Source: Megascapheus bottae
Taxonomy: Eukaryota > Chordata > Mammalia > Rodentia > Geomyidae
Direction of reading: 5' to 3'
DNA: 64,000 bases
Assembly (NCBI GenBank): GCA_024803745.1
Contig: JANJXV010001783.1
Coordinates: forward strand, 1 to 64,000
The translations under genes and the position numbers were made by a program. This document shows positions 44,246-56,110 of this stretch, in pieces (position 1 is the stretch's first letter; each line of letters begins with the position of its first letter). The notes under the pieces were generated by a model, which was given only the letters and a program-made list of their open reading frames with translations, was not told the DNA's origin and ran no database searches.

Positions 44246-46272
44246 TTTCATTTATTTATTTTTTCCATATTTTTATTGTAATTAGTAAAAGGGTTACCTG
44301 ATATTTGCCAGATAGAAGGTGCATTAATTCACATACCTTGATACCCTTTCACATGTCTTGGTACCCATTTCCCTCCCCCCAACACCCCCCACCCGTCTTG
44401 GTTTTCCCCCTTCCCTATCAAATGTCAAATATCCAAATACAAATAAATTCAATATATCAGATAACAAAGTGAGATACTATACCAATATGAGATAACCAAG
44501 GGACAGCAAAGGAGATGAGAGACAACATAGTACATTAAGGACAACAATCATTCATTGTATGGCTTTTGTTTCAATATCCTGGAGGTCCTTTCAATTAGCT
44601 TCACGTTATATGGCCTTATGTATCAAGATTTTGCTCTATTGCAGATCTCTGCTAGTAGAGCCCAAGGTTTCTACTGATTATGACGAATGAGGGAAACCAT
44701 TGAGCCTAAGTTCCTTTGAGTCTGGCTTACTTCACTTAATATGATTTTTTCTGACTTTCCATTTCCTAACAAAGGGGGCGATGTCATTCTTTCTGACAGC
44801 AGCATAGAATTCCATTGTGTACAAATACCACAACTTGTTGATCCACTCATCAACTGAGGGACATCTAGGTTGGTTCCATATCTTTGCTATGGTGAATAGT
44901 GCTGCAATGAACATTGTTGTGCTAGTGGATTTAGTATGTCCTTGTTTCTGGATGGTTGGGTAAATGCCAAGTAGTGGAATTGCTGGGTCATAGGGGAGTT
45001 CTATGTTTAGCCTTTTGAGGCACTGCCACACTGCTTTCCATAGTGGTTGAGCGAGTTTGCACTCCCACCAACAGTGTAGTAGTGATCCCTCCTGGCCACA
45101 TCCCCTCCAGCATCTGTTGTTATTCGTTTTCCTGATGCTGGCCATCCTAACTGGTGTGAGATGGAATCTTAGAGTTGTTTTGCTTTGCATTTCTTTTATG
45201 ACCAGAGATGTTGAGCACTTCTTCATGTGTCTGTAGGCCATTTTTGTTTCTTCTTCGGAGAAGACTCTCTTTAAGTCTTTGGCCCATTTTTTAATGGGAT
45301 GGTTGTTACTTTGGAGGTTAGTTTTGGAGTGATTCAATTTTTTGAGTTGTTGATATATTTTAGATATGAGGCCTTTGTCCGTTGTTTGGTTGGTGAAGAT
45401 CTTCTCCCACTCTGTAGGCTTCCTGATTAGTTTACTAGCTATGTCCTTTGCCTTACCAAAACTCTGCAGTTTAATGCAGTCCCACTTATCCAGTCTTTCT
45501 CTGATTTGTTGTGATTCTTGGTCCTTATTAAGAAAGGTTCGACCTGTGCCAAGGAGGCATAGGGTGTCTCCTATTCCTTCCTGTAAAGTTTCCAGTGTGT
45601 CAGCTTTTACCTCCAGGTCTTTGATCCATTTGGAGTTAATTCTAGTGCAGGGTGACAAAGAAGGATACAACTTTAGTTTTCTGCAGGTGCTTAACCAGTT
45701 CTGCCAGTACAACTTGTTGAAGAGGCTGTCTTTCTTCCATTCTATTTTTTTGGCTCCCTTGTCAAAGATTAGGTGGCCATAGGTCTGTGGTTTAATATCT
45801 GGGTCCTCAGTTCTATTCCATTGGTCTTCAGGCCTGCTCCTGTGCCAGTACCAAGCTGTTTTGATAATTAGAGCTCTGTAATAGAGTCTAAAGTTTGGAA
45901 TTGAAATTCCTCCAGCGCTGTTCTTTCTGCTAAGAAGTGTTTTTGCTATACGGGGTCTTTTATTATTCCATATGAAATTTTGGATTGCCTCTTCTATTTC
46001 TTTAAGGAATGACATCGGGATATTGATGGGTATTGCATTGAATTTGTAGATAGCTCTTGGCAAGATTGTCATTTTCACAATGTTGATTCTTCCAATCCAG
46101 GAGCATGGGAGGATTTTCCATTTCCTTAGTTCTGCTTTAATTTCCTTTTTTAGGGTTTTAAAGTTTTCGTCACAAAGGTCCTTTACATTCTTAGTTAAGC
46201 TAATTCCGAGGTACTTTATTTTCTTTGAGGCTATTGTGAAAGGAGTTTCTTTCCTGATTATTGTGTGTTGAA
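44246..46272 (-). mobile_element. U8 5'-truncated LINE-1
   Basis: ORF2 remnant open at 44732-46519. The apparent 595-codon length comes from indels in the pyrimidine tract that change which upstream frame joins it, not from extra L1 sequence. A6 with the NHIK ending; cysteine-rich motif intact. Confidence 0.9.
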
Positions 46273-46301
46273 AGCAGTGCTTCTTCATCACCATGGCATT
46301 G

Positions 46302-46534
46302 TTTTGTTGTTGTTGTTTTGTTGTGTTTTCTCGTTTGCAATTTTGGTTACCTGTACTGGTAATGTTCTCTCCCTTTCTCTCCCTCTCTTTTTCTTTCCCT
46401 CTATTTCTCACTCCCACCCTCTGTGTGTCTCTTGTGCACAGTATGTGCTTTTCCTCACTTTTTCTTTTTCTTCCTTTTCTTTCTTTCCCTCTCTCTCTCT
46501 CCCACTTCCTTGCTTCCATGCTTCCTTTCCCTTG
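46302..46534 (+). repeat. U8 pyrimidine-rich tract
   Basis: Shorter than in U4-U7 because the (CT)n run and the CTCGGTGTGTC segment are contracted. Confidence 0.85.
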
Positions 46535-46546
46535 AATTGTTACTAA

Positions 46547-46762
46547 CGCTTTAACTCAGGACTTAGGCTCTGTCTCTGACCTTTTTTTGCTTAAGGCTAG
46601 CACTCTACCACTTGAGCCATGGTTCCACTTACAGCTTTTTTTGGTAGTTGGTTGGAAATGAGTTTCCAATTAACTTTGCTACCTGGGCTGGCTTCAAATT
46701 GTGATCCTCATATCTTAGCCTCCTGTAGCTAGGATTGCAGGTGTGAGCCCGTGGCACCCAGC
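46547..46762 (-). mobile_element. B1-ID composite SINE (U8/U9 interval)
   Basis: 216-bp copy with the GCTGGGTGCCACGGG form of the 5' end. Confidence 0.75.
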
Positions 46763-46859
46763 GGGTGCTATTTGTAACCTTCCAACTGTACCCTGAACCT
46801 CAACAGTCTATTTTGAAGCCAAAGAGTTATTTTTCTTGTTTTTTGAAATTTTAATTGTT

Positions 46860-46938
46860 GAGCAGGGCATGGAGGCTAGCTACTCAGGAGGCTGAGAACT
46901 GAGGATTGCAGTTCAAAGCCATACTGGGCACTAAAGAC
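46860..46938 (+). mobile_element. B1-like SINE fragment (U9)
   Basis: 79-bp copy of the fragment at 5212-5290. Confidence 0.65.
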
Positions 46939-46941
46939 TGA

Positions 46942-47283
46942 TTTTTTTTTACTTGTAAACTAACGTTTTATTTCTATACATGTTCAAAATATTACTCCCC
47001 AAATGTTCACAGAATACATTGTGTTTAGTCATTTGTGTAAAAAAGGAACATGATGGATTCGGTAAATATAACATTTTATTTTTCTTTGTAAAAATAGATT
47101 ATTTGTGAAAATTATATCAAGGGCCCTCCTTCCCCGGCAACCAGTGGCTGTTTAGATGACTTTGAGTTAGGGCCACCTCCCACAGTCTCTGTCCTATCTG
47201 GCCTGAGGTTGAAGTCCAGTCATCACCCGTTAGGTGCAGGCATAAAAGATTGCCATGGTGGCTAATAAGTCTTTAAAGAACCA
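46942..47283 (-). other. U9 golgin 3' UTR with AATAAA and A-tail
   Basis: AATAAA at 46967-46972 and A9 at 46942-46950. Confidence 0.8.
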
Positions 47284-49653
47284 TTATCGCCAGCACATCA
47301 TTTTCCTCAGCCTGGAGAAGAAAGGAGAGGATCGGGATTGCTCATTGCCCTGGCCGGAAAGCTCTTCAGGGGGCTGGGTATCAGGCATCAGCATCACAGT
47401 GGGCTCTGGGGTGGAGGCCTTTCGGGGACAAGGCCCCCCTGCCTCTACCTGGGCAGGCTGCACACTGTCTTTGAGTTGGGCATCTGCAAAGATTTTCTGC
47501 TCCTTGCTGTCTTCAATGTTTGAGGGGCTTGGCAGGTGTGAAGTGACCTCAGCAGCAGGGGTCTCAGGGTCTGCAGGCGTCTGGCCCTGGCACTGTGTGC
47601 CTTCAACCACAAGGAGCACCAGAAGTTCCTGCAGCTCCTCCTTCTTCTGCATCTTCTCCTGGGAGAGTTCCATGACACACTCATCTTTCTCCTTATAGAG
47701 TTGGTCCAGGACTTCCATCTGTTCTTTGTACAGCATTATGGAGTCGTCGAGGGTGCTGATGTGTTTGGACAGCTGGGCACACCGGTGCTGGAGGTCCCCT
47801 GCTGGACTCTGGTGCTCCACTTTGTCAGGCAGGGCCTGGAGGAAGCACATTCTCATCTTCTTAGACACCCGCGTGTCCTGCTTCCTGTCCCCTGAGGGAA
47901 CATGGTTCCTGCTCTTGGGAAACAGTGCCTGCTGCTCCAGCTTGGTCTGGCACTGGGCTGCCAAGTTGGCCAGGCACTGGCAGTGGGCCTGCTGCTCCTG
48001 CAGCTGTTGGCTGAGTTTCACTTTTGTCACCTCAGCAACTGATTTTGCTTTCGGGTAAAAGGCCTTCATGACTTGTGGGATGTCCACAGCCTCTGGGATG
48101 GTCACGGCGGCTGGAGTTGCCTCCTCAGCCCTTGCTTCTTCTTCCTTGTCCCCTTCTTTACCTTCCTGGAAAGCCAGGAAGCTCAGCTGGGCCTGGAGTT
48201 GCTCCTTCTCTTGTGTAGTGTCTTCCAGGCACTGGAGAGTGTCCTGCAACTCTTGGGTCAGGGTCAGGTCCTGCTGCTGCTGCTGCTCCAGCAGCTGGGC
48301 GTGCCTCAGCAGGTGCTGTTGCAGCTCCTCCTTCTCTGCACTCAGCTGCTGAATGGAGGCCATGTTCTCTTCACAGGTGGTTTTGAGTTCCTGCAGCTGG
48401 GCCAGGTAGTGAGCATTGAGCTCCTGAAGACTCTGGGCTGTTTGAAAACTTCCTTCAGCCACCTCTTTCCATTCTCCTAATTCCATCTCTCGGTGCTCCA
48501 GCTTCTCCAGAAGGTGTTCATTCTCCTTTTGCTCTGAGGTCAGGAGGCTGGTGAGCTGGTCCTTCTCAGTGCTCAGCCTATGGAAAGCTTCCTGCAGCTG
48601 CTCCAGCTGCTCTTTCAGCTCTCTCGTTTGCAGGTCTGTGCATTTCTGGGTCTCAAAGATGTTGGAGTGAGCCTTGTCGCCCACTTTCTTCTGTAGTATC
48701 AGCAGCCGTTCCTGTTGCTCCAGGTTCTGGAGACTGAGGCTTTGGTTTTCCTGAACCTGGAATTGAAGTTGTTGCTCCAGGTTCTTTAAGTCAGCCTGAG
48801 ATGGTCCTGCAAGGGGCTGTGCCTCTGCCAGCTTGTTCTCCATTTCTGCCAGCTTGTTCTCTAGATCCACCATCTGCCACAGGTCTTCCTCGCGCTCGTC
48901 TGTGAGTTGGTTCATCTCCTGTGAGAGCAGCCGCACCTTCTCCGTCCACGTGGACCTCTCCACCCTCAGGTCCTCCGCAATCTTGTCCCTCTCCAACCTC
49001 AATGCACTCACCACACTTTGCATATTTTCTATTCTTCTTTTCAGCACTGCCCGCTCCTCTAGCACTCGTTGGAATTTTTCTATTTTCAATTTCATGTTGG
49101 ACTTCTGGGTCCGGAGCACGCCCAGCTTCCCCTGTAAGTCTGCATTCAGCTCCTGCAGGTTGTCACAGCTTCTGCTCTTTTCCTCGAGCTGCAGCTTCAC
49201 ATCACCCAGGTCTTGGATGAGCTGTCTGTTCTTCTGCTCAATGTCCTTCTGCGTGGTGGTGAGGGCAGACAAGGCCATCTCTAGGTCTAAGCTGCGTTGC
49301 TGAGAAGCCTGCAGGCGGCTGGTCAGATCTTCATGCTCCACCTGACTTCGTTTGACTTCCTGTTCCATGTGGGCCTTGTTGTTCTTGGGACCTGTGACAC
49401 TCTTGACCCTGGCTGCTCCGACTGTGCCTGAAGGCAGGCGAAGCTCAGGGTCAGCTTGGTCTCTGGCTGCACCCTCACGTGAATTACAGACCCCAGTGGT
49501 GTTGGTCGTGGGCTTGCCTTCCCTTTTATTTTTCTTCCTTATCTTTTCAGATCCATGAAGATAGTTCTGCTGATGTTCCTGCAGTCGTTTCTTTCTTGGT
49601 TTTGATCGTTCAGACGTGCCAGCTCTGGGGTGGGAAAGATGGACCGGCCACAT
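47284..49653 (-). CDS. Golga2-like: U9 golgin A2-like retrogene, intact, 789 aa
   Basis: A full 789-residue frame from the ATG at 49651-49653. A change 39 bases upstream removes the GTG that opens the longer frame in other units, so MWP is the natural start here and supports that choice elsewhere. Differences from U2 include Leu for Arg in VRLLSQEM and Val for Gly in NHVPSGD; it shares the latter with U10. The coiled coils, the five-Gln run and the basic frameshifted C-terminus are as in U2. Confidence 0.87.
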   Translation of the reverse strand: MWPVHLSHPRAGTSERSKPRKKRLQEHQQNYLHGSEKIRKKNKREGKPTTNTTGVCNSREGAARDQADPELRLPSGTVGAARVKSVTGPKNNKAHMEQEVKRSQVEHEDLTSRLQASQQRSLDLEMALSALTTTQKDIEQKNRQLIQDLGDVKLQLEEKSRSCDNLQELNADLQGKLGVLRTQKSNMKLKIEKFQRVLEERAVLKRRIENMQSVVSALRLERDKIAEDLRVERSTWTEKVRLLSQEMNQLTDEREEDLWQMVDLENKLAEMENKLAEAQPLAGPSQADLKNLEQQLQFQVQENQSLSLQNLEQQERLLILQKKVGDKAHSNIFETQKCTDLQTRELKEQLEQLQEAFHRLSTEKDQLTSLLTSEQKENEHLLEKLEHREMELGEWKEVAEGSFQTAQSLQELNAHYLAQLQELKTTCEENMASIQQLSAEKEELQQHLLRHAQLLEQQQQQDLTLTQELQDTLQCLEDTTQEKEQLQAQLSFLAFQEGKEGDKEEEARAEEATPAAVTIPEAVDIPQVMKAFYPKAKSVAEVTKVKLSQQLQEQQAHCQCLANLAAQCQTKLEQQALFPKSRNHVPSGDRKQDTRVSKKMRMCFLQALPDKVEHQSPAGDLQHRCAQLSKHISTLDDSIMLYKEQMEVLDQLYKEKDECVMELSQEKMQKKEELQELLVLLVVEGTQCQGQTPADPETPAAEVTSHLPSPSNIEDSKEQKIFADAQLKDSVQPAQVEAGGPCPRKASTPEPTVMLMPDTQPPEELSGQGNEQSRSSPFFSRLRKMMCWR

Positions 49654-49836
49654 TCCCAGGCTCTTCGAAATCTCCTGTACGTACCCAATAACTAATAAGT
49701 AAGCGAGTATCCAAGTCTATCGCCAAATCACCTGGATTCTCTCGATCACCACTCAGCCACCTCTCCCTTCAACAGTTGCTGCTAGTGGTATAAGTCAACA
49801 GACAGAATACCAGTATTGCTAGGCAGCGTGGAACGT

Positions 49837-49902
49837 GGGCGTGGCCCCAAATCTCCTATCCCATTGGTCAGCGAAAAACAGGAACTAATAGGGGGTGTGG
49901 CC
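49837..49902 (-). promoter_or_regulatory. U9 putative golgin promoter
   Basis: GC/KLF box at 49837-49846, reverse CCAAT at 49863-49867 and CACCC box at 49891-49902, all intact. Confidence 0.45.
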
Positions 49903-50028
49903 AGAATCTTGTGATCCAGGCAGAATGGGTGGAGTCTGCTCCTGCAGTCCCAGCCCCATCCAACTCTGGTCTAGTTTGGGGAGAGTGTGGGACTTGCTCT
50001 AGTTGGACAGGTGCAGTTTCTTTTTCAA

Positions 50029-50190
50029 TTTTTTTTTGCCAGTCCTGGATTTGAACTCAGGGCCTGATGTCTGACCTTGGACTTTCTCAAGGCTAGAGCT
50101 CTACCACTTGAGCCACAGCAACACTTCTAGCCTTTTCTATGTATGTGCATGCTAAGCAAGCACTATACCATTAGGCCAAACTCCCAGTCC
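50029..50190 (-). mobile_element. U9 ID-like dimeric SINE
   Basis: 162-bp copy of the element at 26234-26395. Confidence 0.75.
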
Positions 50191-52192
50191 TTTCATTTAT
50201 TTATTTTTTTCCATATTTTTATTGTAATTAGTAAAAGGGTTACCTAATATTTGCCAGATAGAAGGTGCATTAATTCACATACCTTGATACCCTTTCACAT
50301 GTCTTGGTACCCATTTCCCTCCCCCCAACACCCCCCACCCGTCTTGGTTTTCCCCCCTTCCCTATCAAATTTCAAATATCCAAATACAAATAAATTCAAT
50401 ATATCAGATAACAAAGTGAGATGCTATACCAATATGAGATAACCAAGGGACAGCAAAGGAGATGAGAGACAACATAGTACATTAAGGACAACAATCATTC
50501 ATTGTATGGTTTTGTTTCAATATCCTGGAGGTCCTTTCAATTAGCTTCACATTATATGGCCTTATGTATCAAGATTTTGCTCTATTGCAGATCTCTGCTA
50601 GTAGAGCCCAAGGTATCTACTGATTATGACGAATGAGGGAAACCATTGAGCCTAAGTTCCTTTGATTTTTTCTGTCTTTCCATTTCCCAACAAAGTGGGC
50701 GATGTCATTCTTTCTGACAGCAGCATAGAATTCCATTGTGTACAAATACCACAACTTGTTGATCCACTCATCAACTAAGGACATCAAGGTTGGTTCCATA
50801 TCTTTGCTATGGTGAATAGTGCTGCAATGAACATTGTTTTGCTAGTGGATTTAGTATGTCCTTGTTTCTGGATGGTTGGGTAAATGCCAAGTAGTGGAAT
50901 TGCTGGGTTATAGGCAAGTTCTATGTTTAGCCTTTTGAGGCACTGCCACACTGCTTTCCATAGTGGTTGAGCGAGTTTGCACTCCCACCAACAGTGTAGT
51001 AGTGATCCCTCCTGGCCACATCCCCTCCAGCATCTGTTGTTATTCGTTTTCCTGATCCTGGCCATCCTAACTGGTGTGAGATGGAATCTTAGAGTTGTTT
51101 TGCTTTGCATTTCTTTTATGACCAGAGATGTTGAGCACTTCTTCATGTGTCTGTAGGCCATTTTTGTTTCTTCTTCAGAGAAGACTCTCTTTAAGTCTTT
51201 GGCCCATTTTTTAATGGGATGGTTGTTACTTTGGAGGTTAGTTTTGGAGTGATTCAATTTTTTGAGTTGTTGATATATTTTAGATATGAGGCCTTTGTCC
51301 GTTGTTTGGTTGGTGAAGATCTTCTCCCACTCTGTAGGCTTCCTGATTAGTTTACTAGCTATGTCCTTTGCCTTACCAAAACTCTGCAGTTTAATGCAGT
51401 CCCACTTATCCAGTCTTTCTCTGATTTGTTGTGATTCTTGGTCCTTATTAAGAAAGGTTCGACCTGTGCCAAGGAGGCATAGTGTGTCTCCTATTCCTTC
51501 CTGTAAAGTTTCCAGTGTGTCAGCTTTTACCTCCAGGTCTTTGATCCATTTGGAGTTAATTCTAGTGCAGGGTGACAAAGAAGGATCGAACTTTAGTTTT
51601 CTGCAGGTGCTTAACCAGTTCTGCCAGCACAACTTGTTGAAGAGGCTGTCTTTCTTCCATTCTATTTTTTTGGCTCCCTTGTCAAAGATTAGGTGGCCAT
51701 AGGTCTGTGGTTTAATATCTGGGTCCTCAGTTCTATTCCATTGGTCTTCAGGCCTGCTCCTGTGCCAGTACCAAGCTGTTTTGATAATTAGAGCTCTGTA
51801 ATAGAGTCTAAAGTTTGGAATTGAAATTCCTCCAGCGCTGTTCTTTCTGCTAAGAGGTGTTTTTGCTATACGGGGTCTTTTATTATTCCATATGAAATTT
51901 TGGATTGCCTCTTCTATTTCTTTAAAGAATGACATTGGGATATTGATGGGTATTGCATTGAATTTGTAGATAGCTCTTGGCAAGATTGTCATTTTCACAA
52001 TGTTGATTCTTCCAATCCAGGAGCATTGGAGGATTTTCCATTTCCTTAGTTCTGCTTTAATTTCCTTTTTTAGGGTTTTAAAGTTTTCGTCACAAAGGTC
52101 CTTTACATTCTTAGTTAAGCTAATTCCGAGGTACTTTATTTTCTTTGAGGCTGTTGTGAAAGGAGTTTCTTTCCTGATTATTGTGTGTTGAA
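50191..52192 (-). mobile_element. U9 5'-truncated LINE-1 with frameshift and 25-bp deletion
   Basis: The ORF2 frame is open only at 50784-52361 because a 1-nt deletion (near 50776) shifts it just after NQP. The rest of the C-terminus continues in another frame at 50617-50799. A 25-bp deletion near 50667, between the two TGA copies, then fuses KWKDRKN directly to QRNLGSM. U10 has the same lesions. Confidence 0.9.
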
Positions 52193-52221
52193 AGCAGTGC
52201 TTCTTCATCACCATGGCATTG

Positions 52222-52456
52222 TTTTGTTGTTGTTGTTTTGTTTTGTTTTCTCGTTTGCAATTTTGGTTACCTGTACTGGTAATGTTCTCTCCCTTTCTCT
52301 CCCTCTCTTTTTCTTTCCCTCTATTTCTCACTCCCACCCTCTCTGTGTGTCTCTTGTGCACAGTATGTGCTTTTCCTCACTTTTTCTTTTTCTTCCTTTT
52401 CTTTCTTTCCCTCTCTCTCTCTCCCACTTCCTTGCTTCCATGCTTCCTTTCTCTTG
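52222..52456 (+). repeat. U9 pyrimidine-rich tract
   Basis: (CT)n run shorter than in U4-U7. Confidence 0.85.
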
Positions 52457-52468
52457 AATTGGTACTAA

Positions 52469-52684
52469 GGCTTTAACTCAGGACTTAGGCTCTGTCTCTG
52501 ACCTTTTTTTGCTTAAGGCTAGCACTCTACCACTTGAGCCATGGTTCCACTTACAGCTTTTTTTGGTAGTTGGTTGGAAATGAGTTTCCAATTAACTTTG
52601 CTACCTGGGCTGGCTTCAAATTGTGATCCTCATATCTTAGCCTCCTGTAGCTAGGATTGCAGGTGTGAGCCCGTGGCACCCAGC
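52469..52684 (-). mobile_element. B1-ID composite SINE (U9/U10 interval)
   Basis: 216-bp copy of the element at 46547-46762. Confidence 0.75.
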
Positions 52685-52781
52685 GGGTGCTATTTGTAAC
52701 CTTCCAACTGTACCCTGAACCTCAACAGTCTATTTTGAAGCCAAAGAGTTATTTTTCTTGTTTTTTGAAATTTTAATTGTT

Positions 52782-52860
52782 GAGCAGGGCATGGAGGCTA
52801 GCTACTCAGGAGGCTGAGAACTGAGGATTGCAGTTCAAAGCCATACTGGGCACTAAAGAC
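52782..52860 (+). mobile_element. B1-like SINE fragment (U10)
   Basis: 79-bp copy of the fragment at 5212-5290. Confidence 0.65.
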
Positions 52861-52863
52861 TGA

Positions 52864-53204
52864 TTTTTTTTACTTGTAAACTAACGTTTTATTTCTATAC
52901 ATGTTCAAAATATTACTCCCCAAATGTTCACAGAATACATTGTGTTTAGTCATTTATGTAAAAAAGGAACATGATGGATTCGGTAAATATAACATTTTAT
53001 TTTTCTTTGTAAAAATAGATTATTTGTGAAAATTATATCAAGGGCCCTCCTTCCCCGGCAACCAGTGGCTGTTTAGATGACTTTGAGTTAGGGCCACCTC
53101 CCGCAGTCTCTGTCCTATCTGGCCTGAGGTTGAAGTCCAGTCATCACCCGTTAGGTGCAGGCCTAAAAGATTGCCATGGTGGCTAATAAGTCTTTAAAGA
53201 ACCA
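52864..53204 (-). other. U10 golgin 3' UTR with AATAAA and A-tail
   Basis: AATAAA at 52888-52893. The A-tail has eight A (52864-52871), one fewer than in other units. Confidence 0.8.
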
Positions 53205-55574
53205 TTATCGCCAGCACATCATTTTCCTCAGCCTGGAGAAGAAAGGAGAGGATCGGGATTGCTCATTGCCCTGGCCCGAAAGCTCTTCAGGGGACTGGGT
53301 ATCAGGCATCAGCATCACAGTGGGCTCTGGGGTGGAGGCCTTTCGGGGACAAGGCCCCCCTGCCTCTACCTGGGCAGGCTGCACACTGTCTTTGAGTTGG
53401 GCATCTGCAAAGATTTTCTGCTCCTTGCTGTCTTCAATGTTTGAGGGGCTTGGCAGGTGTGAAGTGACCTCAGCAGCAGGGGTCTCAGGGTCTGCAGGCG
53501 TCTGGCCCTGGCACTGTGTGCCTTCAACCACAAGGAGCACCAGAAGTTCCTGCAGCTCCTCCTTCTTCTGCATCTTCTCCTGGGAGAGTTCCATGACACA
53601 CTCATCTTTCTCCTTATAGAGTTGGTCCAGGACTTCCATCTGCTCTTTGTACAGCATTATGGAGTCGTCCAGGGTGCTAATGTGTTTGGACAGTTGGGCA
53701 CACCGGTGCTGGAGGTCCCCTGCTGGACTCTGGTGCTCCACTTTGTCAGGCAGGGCCTGGAGGAAGCACATTCTCATCTTCTTAGACACCCGCGTGTCCT
53801 GCTTCCTGTCCCCTGAGGGAACATGGTTCCTGCTCTTGGGAAACAGGGCCTGCTGCTCCAGCTTGGTCTGGCACTGGGCTGCCAAGTTGGCCAGGCACTG
53901 GCAGTGGGCCTGCTGCTCCTGCAGCTGTTGGCTGAGTTTCACTTTTGTCACCTCAGCAACTGATTTTGCTTTCGGGTAAAAGGCCTTCATGACTTGTGGG
54001 ATGTCCACAGCCTCTGGGATGGTCACGGCGGCTGGAGTTGCCTCCTCAGCCCTTGCTTCTTCTTCCTTGTCCCCTTCTTTACCTTCCTGGAAAGCCAGGA
54101 AGCTCAGCTGGGCCTGGAGTTGCTCCTTCTCTTGTGTAGTGTCTTCCAGGCACTGGAGAGTGTCCTGCAACTCTTGGGTCAGGGTCAGGTCCTGCTGCTG
54201 CTGCTGCTCCAGCAGCTGGGCGTGCCTCAGCAGGTGCTGTTGCAGCTCCTCCTTCTCTGCACTCAGCTGCTGAATGGAGGCCATGTTCTCTTCACAGGTG
54301 GTTTTGAGTTCCTGCAGCTGGGCCAGGTAGTGAGCATTGAGCTCCTGAAGACTCTGGGCTGTTTGAAAACTTCCTTCAGCCACCTCTTTCCATTCTCCTA
54401 ATTCCATCTCTCGGTGCTCCAGCTTCTCCAGAAGGTGTTCATTCTCCTTTTGCTCTGAGGTCAGGAGGCTGGTGAGCTGGTCCTTCTCAGTGCTCAGCCT
54501 ATGGAAAGCTTCCTGCAGCTGCTCCAGCTGCTCTTTCAGCTCTCTCGTTTGCAGGTCTGTGCATTTCTGGGTCTCAAAGATGTTGGAGTGAGCCTTGTCG
54601 CCCACTTTCTTCTGTAGTATCAGCAGCCGTTCCTGTTGCTCCAGGTTCTGGAGACTGAGGCTTTGGTTTTCCTGAACCTGGAATTGAAGTTGTTGCTCCA
54701 GGTTCTTTAAGTCAGCCTGAGATGGTCCTGCAAGGGGCTGTGCCTCTGCCAGCTTGTTCTCCATTTCTGCCAGCTTGTTCTCTAGATCCACCATCTGCCA
54801 CAGGTCTTCCTCGCGCTTGTCTGTCAGTTGGTTCATCTCCTGTGAGAGCCGCCGCACCTTCTCCGTCCACGTGGAACTCTCCACCCTCAGGTCCTCCGCA
54901 ATCTTGTCCCTCTCCAACCTCAATGCACTCACCACACTTTGCATATTTTCTATTCTTCTTTTCAGCACTGCCCGCTCCTCTAGCACTCGTTGGAATTTTT
55001 CTATTTTCAATTTCATGTTGGACTTCTGGGTCCGGAGCACGCCCAGCTTCCCCTGTAAGTCTGCATTCAGCTCCTGCAGGTTGTCACAGCTTCTGCTCTT
55101 TTCCTCGAGCTGCAGCTTCACATCACCCAGGTCTTGGATGAGCTGTCTGTTCTTCTGCTCAATGTCCTTCTGCGTGGTGGTGAGGGCAGACAAGGCCATC
55201 TCTAGGTATAAGCTGCGTTGCTGAGAAGCCTGCAGGCGGCTGGTCAGATCTTCATGCTCCACCTGACTTCGTTTGACTTCCTGTTCCATGTGGGCCTTGT
55301 TGTTCTTGGGACCTGTGACACTCTTGACCCTGGCTGCTCCGACTGTGCCTGAAGGCAGGCGAAGCTCAGGGTCAGCTTGGTCTCTGGCTGCACCCTCACG
55401 TGAATTACAGACCCCAGTGGTGTTGGTCGTGGGCTTGCCTTCCCTTTTATTTTTCTTCCTTATCTTTTCAGATCCATGAAGATAGTTCTGCTGATGTTCC
55501 TGCAGTCGTTTCTTTCTTGGTTTTGATCGTTCAGACGTGCCAGCTCTGGGGTGGGAAAGATGGACCGGCCACAT
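53205..55574 (-). CDS. Golga2-like: U10 golgin A2-like retrogene, intact, 789 aa
   Basis: A full 789-residue frame from the ATG at 55572-55574. Private substitutions include Tyr for Asp at residue 123 (RSLYLE), Lys for Glu in TDKREED, Ser for Arg in VESSTW and Ser for Pro in DTQSPEEL. Together with NHVPSGD this makes U9 its closest relative. The domain layout is as described for U2. Confidence 0.87.
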   Translation of the reverse strand: MWPVHLSHPRAGTSERSKPRKKRLQEHQQNYLHGSEKIRKKNKREGKPTTNTTGVCNSREGAARDQADPELRLPSGTVGAARVKSVTGPKNNKAHMEQEVKRSQVEHEDLTSRLQASQQRSLYLEMALSALTTTQKDIEQKNRQLIQDLGDVKLQLEEKSRSCDNLQELNADLQGKLGVLRTQKSNMKLKIEKFQRVLEERAVLKRRIENMQSVVSALRLERDKIAEDLRVESSTWTEKVRRLSQEMNQLTDKREEDLWQMVDLENKLAEMENKLAEAQPLAGPSQADLKNLEQQLQFQVQENQSLSLQNLEQQERLLILQKKVGDKAHSNIFETQKCTDLQTRELKEQLEQLQEAFHRLSTEKDQLTSLLTSEQKENEHLLEKLEHREMELGEWKEVAEGSFQTAQSLQELNAHYLAQLQELKTTCEENMASIQQLSAEKEELQQHLLRHAQLLEQQQQQDLTLTQELQDTLQCLEDTTQEKEQLQAQLSFLAFQEGKEGDKEEEARAEEATPAAVTIPEAVDIPQVMKAFYPKAKSVAEVTKVKLSQQLQEQQAHCQCLANLAAQCQTKLEQQALFPKSRNHVPSGDRKQDTRVSKKMRMCFLQALPDKVEHQSPAGDLQHRCAQLSKHISTLDDSIMLYKEQMEVLDQLYKEKDECVMELSQEKMQKKEELQELLVLLVVEGTQCQGQTPADPETPAAEVTSHLPSPSNIEDSKEQKIFADAQLKDSVQPAQVEAGGPCPRKASTPEPTVMLMPDTQSPEELSGQGNEQSRSSPFFSRLRKMMCWR

Positions 55575-55757
55575 TCCCAGGCTCTTCGAAATCTCCTGTA
55601 CGTACCCAATCACTAATAAGTAAGCGAGTATCCAAGTCTATCGCCAAATCACCTGGATTCTCTCGATCACCACTCAGCCACCTCTCCCTTCAACAGTTGC
55701 TGCTAGTGGTATAAGTCAACAGACAGAATACCAGTATTGCTAGGCAGCGTGGAACGT

Positions 55758-55823
55758 GGGCGTGGCCCCAAATCTCCTATCCCATTGGTCAGCGAAAAAC
55801 AGGAACTAATAGGGGGTGTGGCC
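55758..55823 (-). promoter_or_regulatory. U10 putative golgin promoter
   Basis: GC/KLF box at 55758-55767, reverse CCAAT at 55784-55788 and CACCC box at 55812-55823, all intact. Confidence 0.45.
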
Positions 55824-55949
55824 AGAATCTTGTGATCCAGGCAGAATGGGTGGAGTCTGCTCCTGCAGTCCCAGCCCCATCCAACTCTGGTCTAGTTTGG
55901 GGAGAGTGTGGGACTTGCTCTAGTTGGACAGGTGCAGTTTCTTTTTCAA

Positions 55950-56110
55950 TTTTTTTTGCCAGTCCTGGATTTGAACTCAGGGCCTGATGTCTGACCTTGG
56001 ACTTTCTCAAGGCTAGAGCTCTACCACTTGAGCCACAGCAACACTTCTAGCCTTTTCTATGTATGTGCATGCTAAGCAAGCACTATACCATTAGGCCAAA
56101 CTCCCAGTCC
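55950..56110 (-). mobile_element. U10 ID-like dimeric SINE
   Basis: 161-bp copy of the element at 2430-2590. Confidence 0.75.
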